A stretch of 64,000 bases of DNA from Dipetalonema caudispina (lineage: Eukaryota > Nematoda > Chromadorea > Rhabditida > Onchocercidae), in the NCBI GenBank assembly GCA_013365325.1, contig JABVXV010000008.1, positions 62,001 to 126,000 of the forward strand, read 5' to 3'. Shown here piece after piece: positions 26,839 to 39,300 of the stretch (position 1 is its first letter; each line of letters begins with the position of its first letter). The position numbers and the translations under genes are program-made. The notes below the pieces were generated by a model, which made no database searches, was not told the DNA's origin, and was given only the letters and a program-made list of their open reading frames with translations.

Positions 26839-29395
26839 TCATCGACATGATTCATGCAATGCATTCTTCGGACATCGAAGGTCAAACATCAATGGCGGCA
26901 AATAGTCCTTCATTATTTTTCTGAAAAATATAAATTCCTGCGTTATATTAACTGAGAAAAAGGGTATATACTCAATATTTGGTCTTAAATGTTTTCATGC
27001 CCTAATAACTCCAATTTATAAGCAACAGTACGAGTTCCTGCACTGATCCTTCCAGCTGCATTAGTGATCTGTCTATGATAACGTATTTCGCATTTAATTT
27101 CATTTGAAGTTTCTGGAGCCGAGTCACATTATATACGTAAAGAAACAAGAATAAGCTTACTTGCAAACACGACATTTTATATCAAATACTCCAGAAAATT
27201 TCGCAAATAGATTTAGGACATATGAAAGTGTATGTGCATTTCGAATATCAATACAGGGCATTATTGTTTGCATCAGATGTATATTTGCTTGAACACTCAT
27301 CTTCCGATATACTAAATATCGACTTTCCTTATGAATGTCAATCTAAAAGAATGCATACTTGAATGATTCTCACAAAATCAGATAAACTTTATAACCAGCC
27401 AAAACTCAAATTCAAGTTTCAATGCATAATATCCGTGAAAAATGCAATTTCACTCTTCCTGTTCCTTGAGAAATATGAGCAATTTCTTATAGGAATCAAT
27501 AAGAATTTAACATTTTGTTGAAAAGCAAGAATGAATCCGATGAAAAAGACAAACTTGACCAGAGCCAACATCCAAATATGACCATTCCTCATGGGGGGCT
27601 ATCATTTGCACAAATTCCGGTAGTCCACTATTGACAACCATAAGCATTTTGAGCAAACAGACATACTGTTTATCTATTACCTGCCCAAATTTGAACTGCA
27701 AAAGGAATAAAATAAAATAATCCATTGCTTGACTTACAAAAATCTAACAATTCCATTCCATTCGCATGAATTATTTCTAATAGAGCATGTGAATTAAAAA
27801 AATAGTTTGATAATATGAATTCTGCAAAAGTCAAATAAATTCATTTTTCCAATAAAAGGCTAACTCATAAATATATAATGTGACATATGGAATTATAAAT
27901 ATTTGATGGTTCGCAATAATACATACATAGCCACGTTAATGATACAACAGAGTAATGATACTTACTTCAACAAGAGCTGACAGAGTACTTTTTTCCAGAT
28001 ATCGTCCAACAAGACCAATTTTCTTAATATTTGGATCCTTTAGTACAACTGTTAGCGTTTGTTCAAAAATACTTTGCGGCGATGAACTTAGTCCGTAGCT
28101 TGAGTATGATATTGGTCGGTCTGTCATTATTGATCGTCGCCGATTACCCACAACAGTGCGCAGAAATTCCGCATACATTTGCAATAATTGCTAAAATAGA
28201 AAAGTTTTAATATGTGGAGGAGAAAATCTGTGTGAGAACAAAAAGAATATAAGAAATACAAAAATGAAAATAACATTGTTTGTTTCCATCCAAGTCGATG
28301 CTTCCAGCGCTTTATCGTATAGTTCACTGGTATGTGGGTCGATCTGTCCATCATGCAGAAATCGACTTAAACGCTCCATCTGTACCGTCATAGGTGTCGA
28401 GACCGGCAGCTGTTTGGCGTGCGATTCCAGGTTACTACAAGAGAAAAGAATACCATTATATGTCAGTCACTTTGAAAATCAACACCATATACGACATATA
28501 CAGATCTATTGCAAGAAGCTCATAATGCCAGAAGATTATGACAATCTATCAACTCGTCAGAAATCCATAGTACTATAAGAAAGGAAATCAAATATTTATT
28601 TTAGAGTAGCAATTATGCAATCAGATCGATTATTTCACTCAAAATACAAGCTAAGCTTTACTGACAGAATATCCAACAACTGGATAATAGTAAATGAAAT
28701 TTAAATCTATATCCTGAACAGAACCGTATCAGCGATTCTAATATATTTTTGGTTTTCTGAAATAGATAAATATATTGCGTGTAACATACTTTAAATCAAC
28801 ATTTTACAAAAAATGCAATATTTTGGATGAATACTCCTGGTATATAAATTACACATTACATCACATGATTTCATATAGCTATAAAATGGAAAAAGAAAAG
28901 CAAGGAACAAAAGCATATTCGTATATTCAGGAAATACTATTTTTTTCTCGAACTGGACTTCAAATTAAATTTCAAACGTTACTATTCTTAGTAAACACAA
29001 TCCAAGAAATATAACACGGTGAAAAATATATCCAGGTAATGAGAAGTATAATCCGACACACGATTCAAAAGCTAAAAGTAAACAGCGAAAGTCCAGCGAT
29101 CTTAATTACGGCCAGCATGACCCACGGATCAATCATAATCATTTAACAACTGGCAAAGTCATAATGCCACACTCAAAGTTCTGGCCGAACAGCATAGTTC
29201 GATTTGAAAATTTAACTTTATGAAGAACAGTTTCTAAAGAGAACGTAGAAACTTACTCGTAAATTTGATTGATAAAATCGAGTCTCTCTTCTAGCGTCTT
29301 TTCGCCATCACCTGGATCACTTTCCCAACTACCTTCCATTATTCGACGATGCACAGATATAACTTCATTCCGAAGTAAGCGCAACGCATTCAAAC
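26839..29395 (-). CDS. mdt-27: Mediator complex subunit 27 (MED27/MDT-27)
   Basis: Subunit of the Mediator coactivator linking transcription factors to RNA polymerase II. Six exons in phase give 308 aa: 29395-29257, 28434-28275, 28190-27966, 27695-27555, 27342-27161, 26920-26839. Human MED27 is 311 aa, so only about ten N-terminal residues (one small first exon, ending in phase 1) are missing. The N-terminal part (LNALRLLRNEV, then QIYDNLESHAKQL) matches the MED27 helical region. The C-terminus carries the diagnostic zinc-binding module: CRVCKK, then YLPPLMFDLR, then LHESCR at the end, aligning with the human C-x2-C, LPPTWRDFR and FHDTCR elements. The stop TGA is at 26839-26841. It is on the same strand as the RING gene, with 627 bp between them. 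Confidence 0.88.
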
Positions 29396-30180
29396 CTGAA
29401 AAATCTACGTTGTAGATTTAAACTAGTCCTATCACTAACAATTTATCTAAATTTTACTTCAACTAATCTTTATTCACATTTTCTCATTTCTCTGTGTAGT
29501 TTTCATACAATAAAAATCTCTACAAATATCTTTTCCAATTTCAAAACTACTCCCAAAAAATGCGGTGTTTTCTCGATAATTATGCATTTTCTCAACAACT
29601 ATACCAGATTAGATTTTTTATACTCTTGATGATTACATGGAGAAATAAAAGCGAAATTTACAATGATCCAAATGAGTTGTCAATGACTGGAACTGTTGAC
29701 TGGAGAGATTACCCTGCATCTCACTACCTGAAGAACAACTTGAAGCGACATAAATTTCTAAAGTGAATTCAGAAAAGTAATTCAACCAAGATACTAAGAG
29801 AAGATTTTGAGAGAAGAAGGTAGGATAAACGGAACAGAGAGGTCAAAAAATGGCGAACAAAGTTATCAAGTTTAATTACTGTTAACATTTGAACTATCAC
29901 CATTTCCACTTTCATTTTACAATTCGCAAAACGAAAATCTGGATTACTACTAAAATCAGTCCTAGTCGAACTCAAAATTTGCTTGCAACCAGCTCGAATC
30001 TCATCGTAAACTTACTTTAATACACCTGCAAAGATAACCCACACGACCTCACCTTCGCAATGAAAATGACAACAAAATTCAATTTAACGCGTCCCCGGTC
30101 AGTACGTTAAATTTAGTTTTGGTTTACAATGGGTTGTGATTTTGAGTTTGAGCATTGTTTGTTACGGGTATGCCATGCTT
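29396..30180. other. Region upstream of MED27; first coding exon not resolved
   Basis: Should contain the short first coding exon of mdt-27 (minus strand, ending in phase 1) or its leader, but I could not identify it. Donor-like and acceptor-like sites occur (for example a minus-strand donor gtgagg near 30050), with no ATG giving the right phase. No other gene is supported. Confidence 0.4.
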
Positions 30181-31716
30181 TCATTTAGTGGTCGTACCTT
30201 TGTAATGATCGTTTTCCGGTCCGGTCGATCCGTAGATGACTGATTGCTGCAGTGGAGTAACGCCACTATTCCAATCAACATTTCTTCCAGCTGTGCCTTG
30301 TGACCATGACATGAAATTGCCACTATTCGAAATGGGGACAGTTGGGCATATGGCTGATAGCATATGTTCCGCTGTCTTTCTGTTCGAAATGGGGACAGTT
30401 GGGCATATGGCCGATACTGATAGCGTATGTTCCGCTGTGTTTCTGTTCGAAATGGGGACAGTTGGGCCTGTGACTGATAGCGTATGTTCCGCTGTCGAAA
30501 TGGGGACAGTTGGGCATATGGTTGATAGCGTATGTTCCGCTGTCGAAATGGGGACAGTTGGGCATATGGTTGATAGCGTATGTTCCGCTGTCGAAATGGG
30601 GACAGTTGGGCATATGGCTGATAGCGTATGTTCCGCTGTGTTTCTGTTCGAAATGGGGACAGTTGGGCCTGTAGCTGATACTGGTAGCGTATGTTCCGCT
30701 GTGTTTCTGTTCGAAATGGGGACAGTTGAGCCTATGGCTAATAGTGTACATTCTGCTGTGTATCTGTTCGAAACTGGACTTGTGGTTGGTACTGTACATT
30801 CTGCTGTCCTCCTGTTCGAGTCGGGGACAGGTGTCTCTGTAATTAATACTGTACATTTCGTTCCGTTCGGTGTTACCCGAGTCAAAATTACTCTTGGTTT
30901 ACTTGGTTTCGCTGAAATGAGTGCAAGAGATTCAGCTGGAAGTGCTGTTGTCCCATCAGGTCTTGCAGTAAACTTTACCGAAGCAACCGTTACTTCCTGT
31001 TTTTCAGTTTCTTGCTGGAGGCCTTCACAATCTGTCGTTGCTTTTAAATCCTTTTTTCTGAAATTTGTTCTTATCGGGAATGCAGTTACTATTTTATGAG
31101 GCCTCTCAAAGAAGGGAATAAATACGTCAAATCTGATCTCTTCAACGTCTCTAACCAGTACTACCTCACTTAGAAGGGTTGAGATTAGGATGGAAAGCTA
31201 AGAGCCTCATCTTGGAAAAGAACAAACCCTTGCCTACCCGCTCTTAAAACATGGAGCATTTAATAAAACATCTAGCATACAAACCGTACCTATCCGCCGT
31301 TGTTGTTGTTGATGTTAATGACACATTTCTTGCCTTTTTTCGTCTGCGATTTTGATAACTTTTCAATATTTGTAGTTCTTCCCTTCGTCGTGCTGTGATT
31401 TTCCGGAATGTGCTTGTGCGACCCACTGCTTCCGTATCATCCGGAACGTGATCGACTTCTGCTCCTATTTTATTCATCTCTCCTCGTTTACTATTCGACA
31501 TTTCTCTTGGCATTTGCGCTCCTTGCTCAAAACTGCTACTATCTATTGGAACTGCTTCAGCAGAAACACGATCTTTCTCGACAGCCGTACTGTTGTTGTT
31601 ACCTTCTGTGTTTCGTTTGGAAGTTCCGTCTTCTTTTAAGTGTTGTTTATAAGCAGTAGTTTCCTACAATACTATCATTCTTATTCTTTCAATCATGTTT
31701 TAATAAAGCTATCAGC

Positions 31717-31751
<35 letters not shown>

Positions 31752-32151
31752 TAAAGGTCCATTGATTAGAGTGGGAAAAGAAGAGAAGAACAGGGACAGG
31801 CTAACATTGCCCCACTACTCCCGGATAGATTCATAGTTTAAGATCTGAATGGTAGACTGCTACTCAGTATCGGACTAATTTTCATTATCTATACTTTCTT
31901 TCTTAAATTGTATCATTACTCATTAAGTGTCAAGCATACAATAGAAAGTAAATTTTAAGCTCTCGTAAGTATGCAGAAAGAGTAACCTTTTGAAACTGTT
32001 GCAGATGATGCCGCAGTTTATTAACTGTAAGAGTTTTCCCTACAATTCGTTGAATTGCTGTTTGTAGTTCTTCAATCGGTTTAGCAGGTTCTTGGATATA
32101 TTGCTCCAACAATTGGACAACTTCAGATTTTGTCCAATCGCTTATATCCAT
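30181..32151 (-). CDS. Unrecognised protein with in-frame tandem repeats (16-, 19- and 21-residue units)
   Basis: Three exons join in phase to 496 aa: 32151-31987, 31663-31290, 31132-30181 (ATG at 32149-32151, stop TGA at 30181). The first 55 residues form a compact, probably helical domain (DWTKSEVVQLLEQYI, then TVNKLRHHLQQFQ) that might bind DNA or protein, but I cannot name it. The second exon is hydrophilic and Ser/Thr-rich with a basic cluster (RRREELQ, NRRRKKARN) that could be a nuclear localisation signal. The third exon holds about nine repeats with core TVPISNRNTAEHTLSAICP, predicted disord­ered or beta-rich, and a short unique C-terminus. Splice sites are good and both junctions keep phase, which supports expression of this strand. 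Function is unknown; nuclear location is an inference from the basic patch only. Confidence 0.7.
30329..30870. repeat. Coding minisatellite with units of 48, 57 and 63 bp
   Basis: On the plus strand the units begin gaaatggggacagttggg at 30329, 30386, 30449, 30497, 30545, 30593, 30650, 30713 and 30770, with a degenerate tenth at 30818. Spacings are 57, 63, 48, 48, 48, 57, 63, 57 and 48 bp. Every spacing is a multiple of three, so the array preserves frame in the minus-strand gene. The short units lack the nonanucleotide encoding NRN; the long ones carry an extra six bases. The three identical 48-bp units in the middle suggest recent expansion. Confidence 0.95.
31717..31745. repeat. TA dinucleotide microsatellite
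   Basis: A TA run of about 29 bp in the first intron of the repeat-protein gene. Confidence 0.95.
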
Positions 32152-33572
32152 TTTTCTGGAATCTATCTACATCGTTATAGATTACCGCACATGTAGTAGG
32201 TATGTATAATAATGTAAGTATATATATATATATATATATATAATACGTATATATACGGAAGCATAGAGAAATAAAAAAATTAATATAAAAGAAAACTATA
32301 GCAGAATTGTTATGAATCTCCAGCAGGGGATGAAAATTGCGTAATCGTGTGGATCAAAGTCTGTTGTCCTACCGCGGTGCGCAGCAGTCCAAGTTAATTT
32401 TTGGGCTCCTGCATAAAACAAAAAAGAAGTTTGCGGGAAACGATTGTACACTCGCCTCTTATGTTGGAATAATTCAGAAAATTTGAGCACAATGCGCACA
32501 AGTTTACATCTGAAATCTATTGTTGTAGATCCAAGCAAGCACGATGTCAATTACAAACATTGCGCATTTTATGCAAATTTTTCGAACAAGAAAAAAAGAA
32601 TTCAAAAGAGGTTTTCCATAACACTAGGTTGACTTTGCTCAGGCTTCTCAATTCTGATCATATATTCATTTCAAAAGATAGTTTTCGCGATCTCAGCAGC
32701 GCGGTTTGCTTTATGAGCGCCAAGCATTTAGACTGATATGATAATCAAGAAAGAGATTGAGTGTTTTAGTAACTGCGTGGGCAGATTAAATAATTGAGGA
32801 GATTGTTTTGGATGAAATTGAACTTAAATTCCATTTCTAAATAAGCTAGCTGACAGAAATGAGCTAAATAAAGTTGAAATGAGGGTATGTTGAAATAGAA
32901 AAATGTTATGAAAGTAAAGGGATTTTTCTCACTGCCTAATTTTTTTCTCCTTTGCTTCAGATTTGTTAAGGCTCAGCCGTTGTTGTTGGTAGTTGCATTG
33001 TGGTCGAATTCATTTTTAAGCTTGAAGAAGTAAGCGTTAGGCTGACGTTGCTGCTTTGGCTGATTAGTTTGAATCATATATTTCAATTTGAAATCAACAG
33101 TATAATATCATTCGATTTTGAGAGATGACGAAAGGTTGGGTAATCGCGGACAGTTTATTCATTTTCGTCGCACAAAAATCATCCTGCATTTGTTTTCCTT
33201 AATCATTTCAGTGTTTTATGTATTCCATTCAGCAGCTGCTCTCTCTACTAAGTTATTTCAGTATGAAATATGTCAACTTATTTCTGATCAAATGTGCACC
33301 TTTTAAATGCTAGCTAATTGTAGCAGAGGTTGGACAGGCATTATTTATCATGAATTTCTTTCAGATTATTTAATTTTCATCACTTATCAGTAATGTGATA
33401 CATTATTTCATCATGTACATGTACGCTCTGTGATGCGGTTAGCTAACAATGTATGGAGCACTTATTCCTTTCTCACCTCACATCGTTTTTAAATGTAGCG
33501 TTTTTGCGTGAGGGAAGAGCTTTGTCGATCGAATTTAAAAACTTTGATTGAAATTTTTAAAGTTTGCTGAAT
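32152..33572. other. Divergent intergenic region between the repeat-protein gene and nse-3
   Basis: About 1.4 kb between two head-to-head start codons, so it should hold both promoters. It includes a TA microsatellite at 32219-32242. Short open frames on both strands have no supporting splice or family evidence. Confidence 0.5.
32219..32242. repeat. TA dinucleotide microsatellite
   Basis: A perfect TA run of about 24 bp, roughly 70 bp upstream of the repeat-protein gene start. Confidence 0.95.
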
Positions 33573-35566
33573 ATGCGTTTTCACGAGGAAGTAATTATTG
33601 ATGAAGCAGAAAATCAAAAGTTGGATGAGCGGATTCCTGAACTGGCCCAGTTGATCCTCTATTTGCAGGTATTGCTATGTGAAGTTTCAACAATTGCGCT
33701 TGTTTATTAAGCCTTGACAAAAAGTGTTTAAGAGTTAATACGATGTTGCATATTTCCACGATTTCAAAACTTCCCTATGACCCTATGATATCACCCTTTA
33801 CTTAGAGTGAAACTGAGCGGCAACATTCGGCATTATGTTGAAAAGACCCTTAGAAAGTCTAACTAATTACATTTTTCGTAAAGATTTACATTCTTTCAGA
33901 GCAGAAAAAAGAAGTGTACTAAAGTTCTAAATATTAGAATGTGGGATCAATGTATCGACCAAACGATTAGTATTCTGGATAAAGTTATTGGCGTGAAAGT
34001 ATGTTCCTACACAAATCAAAAACTAATCTGTTCGAACTATTTGGCTTAGGATGGTTTGAGTCTTCATCTTATGATGCATAAATTTACTCTTTTTTTTTAA
34101 TAAATTGACACTCCATTTTGCGGTTGAATTTCAAGAAATGGTTCATTCCAGGTATGCAAAACTAAAACTTCTCAGGGATATCAGTTGTATCTAAAAAATG
34201 TCATGAAAATTCAACACGACACTAGTGTTGAGAACCGTTGTTACTCAGATGAAGTATCGCTGTGTTTGTTTTATGATTTTTAAGATTATTCTTGGGATTT
34301 TTTAAATCTTCATAAAAATTGAAGAAACTGATTTGTATCATATGTTTTATCTTAGGATAAAGCAAAATATGGACTATTGATTGCGATTCTGATGTTTATT
34401 TATATGATGCAGCGTCCTGGTTCTCTTAGTTATACCGTTTCCGAGAGTTTACTAAGAAGTTTCTTGGTAAATTTGCCTTTATTTTTATCAGAAATCTGAA
34501 AATTTCTGATTTTCTTTATTAAAAGCCATTCAAGACTTTTAACAGAATTAACTTGCGTCCATTACGAAAAGTTTAATTTGCATCCAAATCGAATAGTCTT
34601 GATATCTTTACTTAAGAAAGAAATGGGTATTACTGAGAACAGTTGTTTTGGGAACCAAACGAATCTGAACAAGTTACTCGGAGCTACACATACTGCTGAA
34701 TTCATGTCACAAGGTGAGATCTCATTTTGGACCAGTTTTGGCCCTTCGATTCAAATCACTCATATAAAGTCAGAACTAGAGAAATCGATTTGAAGGATTT
34801 CAAGATTCATTCAATGGTTTTCTTAGTTTATTTCTTCTAATTTATATATGAATTTTTTCGGCTAAATGTCTATCTTTGTTCTAAGTAACCTTGATGTGTA
34901 AAATATAATTTTTCGTTTAAGGTTGGCTAGCTTTCAAAAAGGGAACAGATGAAAACGGTTGCGATATTGTAACATATGAGTGGGGACCTCGGGCGAAATC
35001 CGTCATTAATCCAATGGTACATAAATTTTTTGTTTCGGCTTACAAAAGTGAAGTTGTACTTTAAAACAAGCAACTAAACAAGTATTCGCTTTTTGTATTA
35101 TTTTCTTTAGCATGAGAAAGTGTTTAACTGAAAAGCAAATAATTTAAACATTTTCTCATGTTAAGGAAGATAATGTAGAAAATCATTAGAAATACTACAA
35201 AAATCGATATCTTACATAAACAAATGAATTAAAAATGAGAAGTAAGCGGGCGAAATATTTCTTCGACAACATTTTAACTAAGGTTTTCTTTTCTTCTGTG
35301 GGATACCTCTCATTAGGTCACTTTCATCCTAAACTTTACCCTTTTCTCGTTAGTAAAGCAGAAATATCGTAAATGCTAGAACATCCAAATTGATTCAGGA
35401 ACTGGTATTTCAAATGTCCTACAGATTTAATTTCGAAAGTCAAAAGAGATTGAACTCAATCTGTGAAGTTAAACATGTTGAAACTTTTTTCAAAAAGTGA
35501 TTTTTACATTCATTTTAGTGGAATCTTGAGTATTACTCGGACGATATCATGCGCTTCGTTAGTTAA
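33573..35566 (+). CDS. nse-3: NSE3/MAGE-family subunit of the SMC5/6 complex
   Basis: MAGE-domain protein; NSE3 bridges NSE1 and NSE4 in the SMC5/6 DNA-repair complex and stimulates the NSE1 RING ligase. Eight exons in phase give about 230 aa: 33573-33668, 33900-33998, 34152-34253, 34356-34466, 34526-34570 (or from 34535), 34617-34713, 34922-35016, 35519-35566. The first winged helix is encoded by exons 1-3 (IPELAQLILYLQ; SQGYQLYLKNV). Exon 4 (YGLLIAILMFIYM) matches the human GLLMIVLGLIFM helix. Exon 5 (INLRPLRK) matches the short LRP turn. Exon 6 (CFGNQTNLNKLL) matches the FGDPKKLI element, and exon 7 (IVTYEWGPRAKS) matches the YEFQWGPR strand. The intron between exons 5 and 6 would be only 46 bp; this part is the least certain. 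The C-terminal helix (LEYYSDDIMRF) ends the protein. Confidence 0.8.
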
Positions 35567-36367
35567 TAAATTTAATAACACCGGTTTATGAAGTAAAAAA
35601 GTTGAAGAGATTTCCAGACAATTCTTCGGACGTATTGCGCTATGGATGGTAGTGCTCCACAACAGTGGGAATTGCATTACCAAGAAGCACAGATTGCTGC
35701 TGCACGGAATAGCTGATTGTTTCTTAATACTTAATGGAAATTTGAGCTTATCCATCTGTAATATTGTTTTCATTAGTGCAGTGTTTTGTACTTGTTTTCT
35801 AATTGTTGATATTTTTATAAAATATAGTGAAGGACTACTTTTTACAGAAATCCTGTCAGGAAATTATTAAAGGGAAATTTATTAGGGGTACCATTTAGCC
35901 AATATACTTTGTCAGTATTTGTTTATTTTGATATTTAGAGTAAATAGGTAAGTTTTCTTAATATTAGATGATTTNNNNNNNNNNNNNNNNNNNNNNNNNN
36001 NNNNNNNNNNNNNNNNNNNNNNNNNNNNNNNNNNNNNNNNNNNNNNNNNNNNNNNNNNNNNNNNNNNNNNNNNNTGTCAGGAAATTATTAAAGGGAAATT
36101 TATTAGGGGTACCATTTAGCCAATATACTTTGTCAGTATTTGTTTATTTTGATATTTAGAGTAAATAGGTAAGTTTTCTTAATATTAGATGATTTAAGAA
36201 TTTCGTAACCACTGGTTTTCTATGCATTCATTATTTTTCAAATAAGAGAGCAGTAGATGAAAGAAGTCGACGATCTGCACTTTCAGGTTCATTAACATTA
36301 AAAGATATGAAGACTCGATAATATTGCTGTTGTTTCTGTATGATGTACACGTTTATTTCTATGGTAA
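35567..36367. other. Convergent intergenic region between nse-3 and ubc-17
   Basis: Contains the 3' flanks of both genes, a 100-N assembly gap and the duplicated sequence on either side of it. No coding sequence is supported; frames running through the gap are artefacts. Confidence 0.6.
35854..36195 (+). repeat. 121-bp perfect direct duplication flanking a 100-N assembly gap
   Basis: Bases 35854-35974 and 36075-36195 read identically (both begin tgtcaggaaattattaaagg and end ttagatgattt). Exactly 100 N (35975-36074) lie between them. This is most likely one sequence at the ends of two overlapping contigs that were joined by a default-size gap instead of being merged. Confidence 0.95.
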
Positions 36368-39300
36368 CTACCTCATTTTTTCTTTGTATTTGGAGGTATC
36401 AATAAAGGGAATGCACTTACACTGCTTACCGTTGTTGCTCATTTTTCGGAAATCTTCAATCATGTGACAAATCATCCGCTCCTGCAATTTCATGTTGAAT
36501 GTTTTTATGTTATAGCGATTGGATTTCTTCAAACTAAGCTAGATATCATGCGAAGAATCTTAGATTAAATGTTCAGTGTTTTTAAATTATCCTTTACTCA
36601 GTTTTCAAATCTTCAAATATTCTTCAAAGGGTGAGAAGGCTCCTGCAAAGTTGTAATTTGTAAATTTGTAAAGGGATCGATTCTATGAATTGTGAAATAA
36701 TTGAAGTTAGAGAGCAACCTGTGCAAGGAAATTAGTCATCTTCTCAAACGGCAACAAGATATTATTTCGTGGTTGTTTCTCAATTTCGACTCTATATTTG
36801 CTCATTTGTCTAAGCCAATTTTGTGCTTGCTCAATGATACTATGTCGTTTGAGCCAGAAATGACGTTTAATGACATCCTGAAAAATTGGTACTACATTCT
36901 TTGTTCGCAAAATGCAGACTGAAATGCATTTGTACCTTCAGAAAGTATATCCTTCAATGCTCTATCTTAAATATGCAATAGCATTCCCCAAATGGGATTG
37001 CTTTGCATGCCTGACAAATAAATTTGGAGACGTTGGATTTCAATGTGTTAATCTAATCCATGGAGATATCAAAACCTTTTAGATCATTAATTCCTATTGA
37101 TGATATCAACTTTGTAATGCATTTCTCAACTTTTCGTTGCTTAGGGATTCTTCCTTTAAACCTTCAGTGCTGATCTTTGTAGATTCAAATTTTATGAACG
37201 ATGAACTTTCTCAGCATTTTCAAGAAAACAGAGTACACAAAACTTTTGATATCACACGAAAAAATGGGAAAAGGTGAACTTACTTTGAAGTAGAGAGGAC
37301 CATTTTTAACTTGTTCTCTAATTGCGTAAATTAATGTTGCATATTCGATCTGCAAATTATAACATTTCGAATATTCGTCACCTTTCTCGGTTCCTTGATA
37401 CTTCTCAAAGCCAGGCTCGTTGAAATACGGCTCTTTTACAAATATCAGACCCTGCAGTACATTTTAAAAAAGTTTGTCCTTTAAATAGCTCGCGAACAAA
37501 TGCAAGATGATGTGCCACTTTGTGGCACCAAGTATTGAGGGATGATTTGTTGAAATATTTGTGGTACAGTATGATTATATTCATAAATGTTGACGAAGAT
37601 CTTTGCTAATCTCTGCCATCTAAATCGTTCAAAAATTCAATATTCATCCTTCTTATCACCCTGCCTTATCAGGTAAAATTTTAGAGAGAATCTCATTAAA
37701 ATTTTACTCTTAAATTACCTGTATACTAACAAGCACTTGTAGTAAAGAGCAATGTGCATTCCATTTCTCTTCTGGCCGGCCTTCCCATGTGCCTAGTATC
37801 GATAAACAAATTTTACCATCATTATAAAGATTTGGATTGAAACGCACATTTCCTTCGCCAGTTGTTAAAAAAGCACATTTTGGTGGCGAAAATGGATAGC
37901 TGTAGAACGTAAATTTGATCAATGATAACACGCTTTAAGCAAATATTCGTGAATTTATCATTGTGTTCGACATGGTTTAGAAGACTTTAGCAGATGCACT
38001 TATTGAGGATTCAGATTTCCCCTCTGATTCTAAGATCAGTTTTTTGTTCCAAATCAAAACTTTGAACGAATCGCATGATTTACAATTAAATTTCTAAAAT
38101 AATTAGTTCAATTGAACATAAGGAAAAGATAAGCATAAGAAGACATTCGAATAACTATAATAAAAAAAAAAAAAAACTGGCCAAAACTTTGCCATATTGG
38201 GAAATGTAAAATGTGAAGTTATTGCTTGCATTCTGATTGCAGAAAAAATACCTTGTTGGGAAGAAAACATCAAATTCAAAGAGGCCATTCTGATAAGGTG
38301 TATCATCTGGTCCCGAGATAAGCACTTTAACAATATCACATCGTCCTTCATCCAAGCAAACAAATATACTATTACTATCATTCAAAGGTAAACTGTTCGG
38401 CATTGATGCAAGTTCTTTAGCTATAATTTTCATTTTCTTTTTGATTACAAAATTTTAACAGCTAGAATTTGAAGTTTTCAACATGAAATAACTGTGTTTC
38501 AAAATAAAATTTCAATCTAATGCATATTCGACACGATTTACCCGAGTGTGAATTTTAGTGAGTTTTTTGAAAAAATTAATTAACCAATCCGTTTTGTCCT
38601 TTCTTTCAGAGATGATGAGAAAGGATTCACGTTGCGCACTTCTTTCTTGAATGTGAACGGTACAGTAAGTTTGCCGTAATCACCGATAAGTCTGAAATAG
38701 GCGAGACTTTTGAAATAGAAATTCTCAGGTTATTCTTTGGCTTTTATTTGCGTCTTATTAATTTTGAAACATCATAACTTATACTTGAGATTCAGTAATG
38801 AGAGTTCTAGAAAGGAAGTGTCCGGAAACTTCCGGTGAAATTTCAAATGAACCTGAATGTTTGCACTTGAATATTTTTCAAAGTTCTATGATAAAGAATT
38901 GATAGATTTCCTTTTTCTGCAGACATCTCTTCATCGCATTGTTCCATCAGTAGCGCTTCATTGTCCTCAAGTCTTATTGCAGCTGTCCGTACTCGCTGTT
39001 CAACCGGAATACCCTCTTCATATCGGTAAGCAGCAGCTATCAAAACCTAAAAAGCAAATTTGATTCGAATCCTGGAAAACAAAGTTCATGAATGCAATTA
39101 TTGCTAATCACCGAAATCAAAAGAAATTCTATTCAATTAACTTGTGTAGACCCCGTGACGTCCCGATACATACCTGCGAGTATTGTTGTGCTTTGGTGAT
39201 AAAATCGATAAACCTGAAATCCAATGAACCAATTTGGCCTTTGAAGGAACTGGGATATGAAGCCATTGTATTCGAGAATCGCAACATCAAATCTTTAGCA

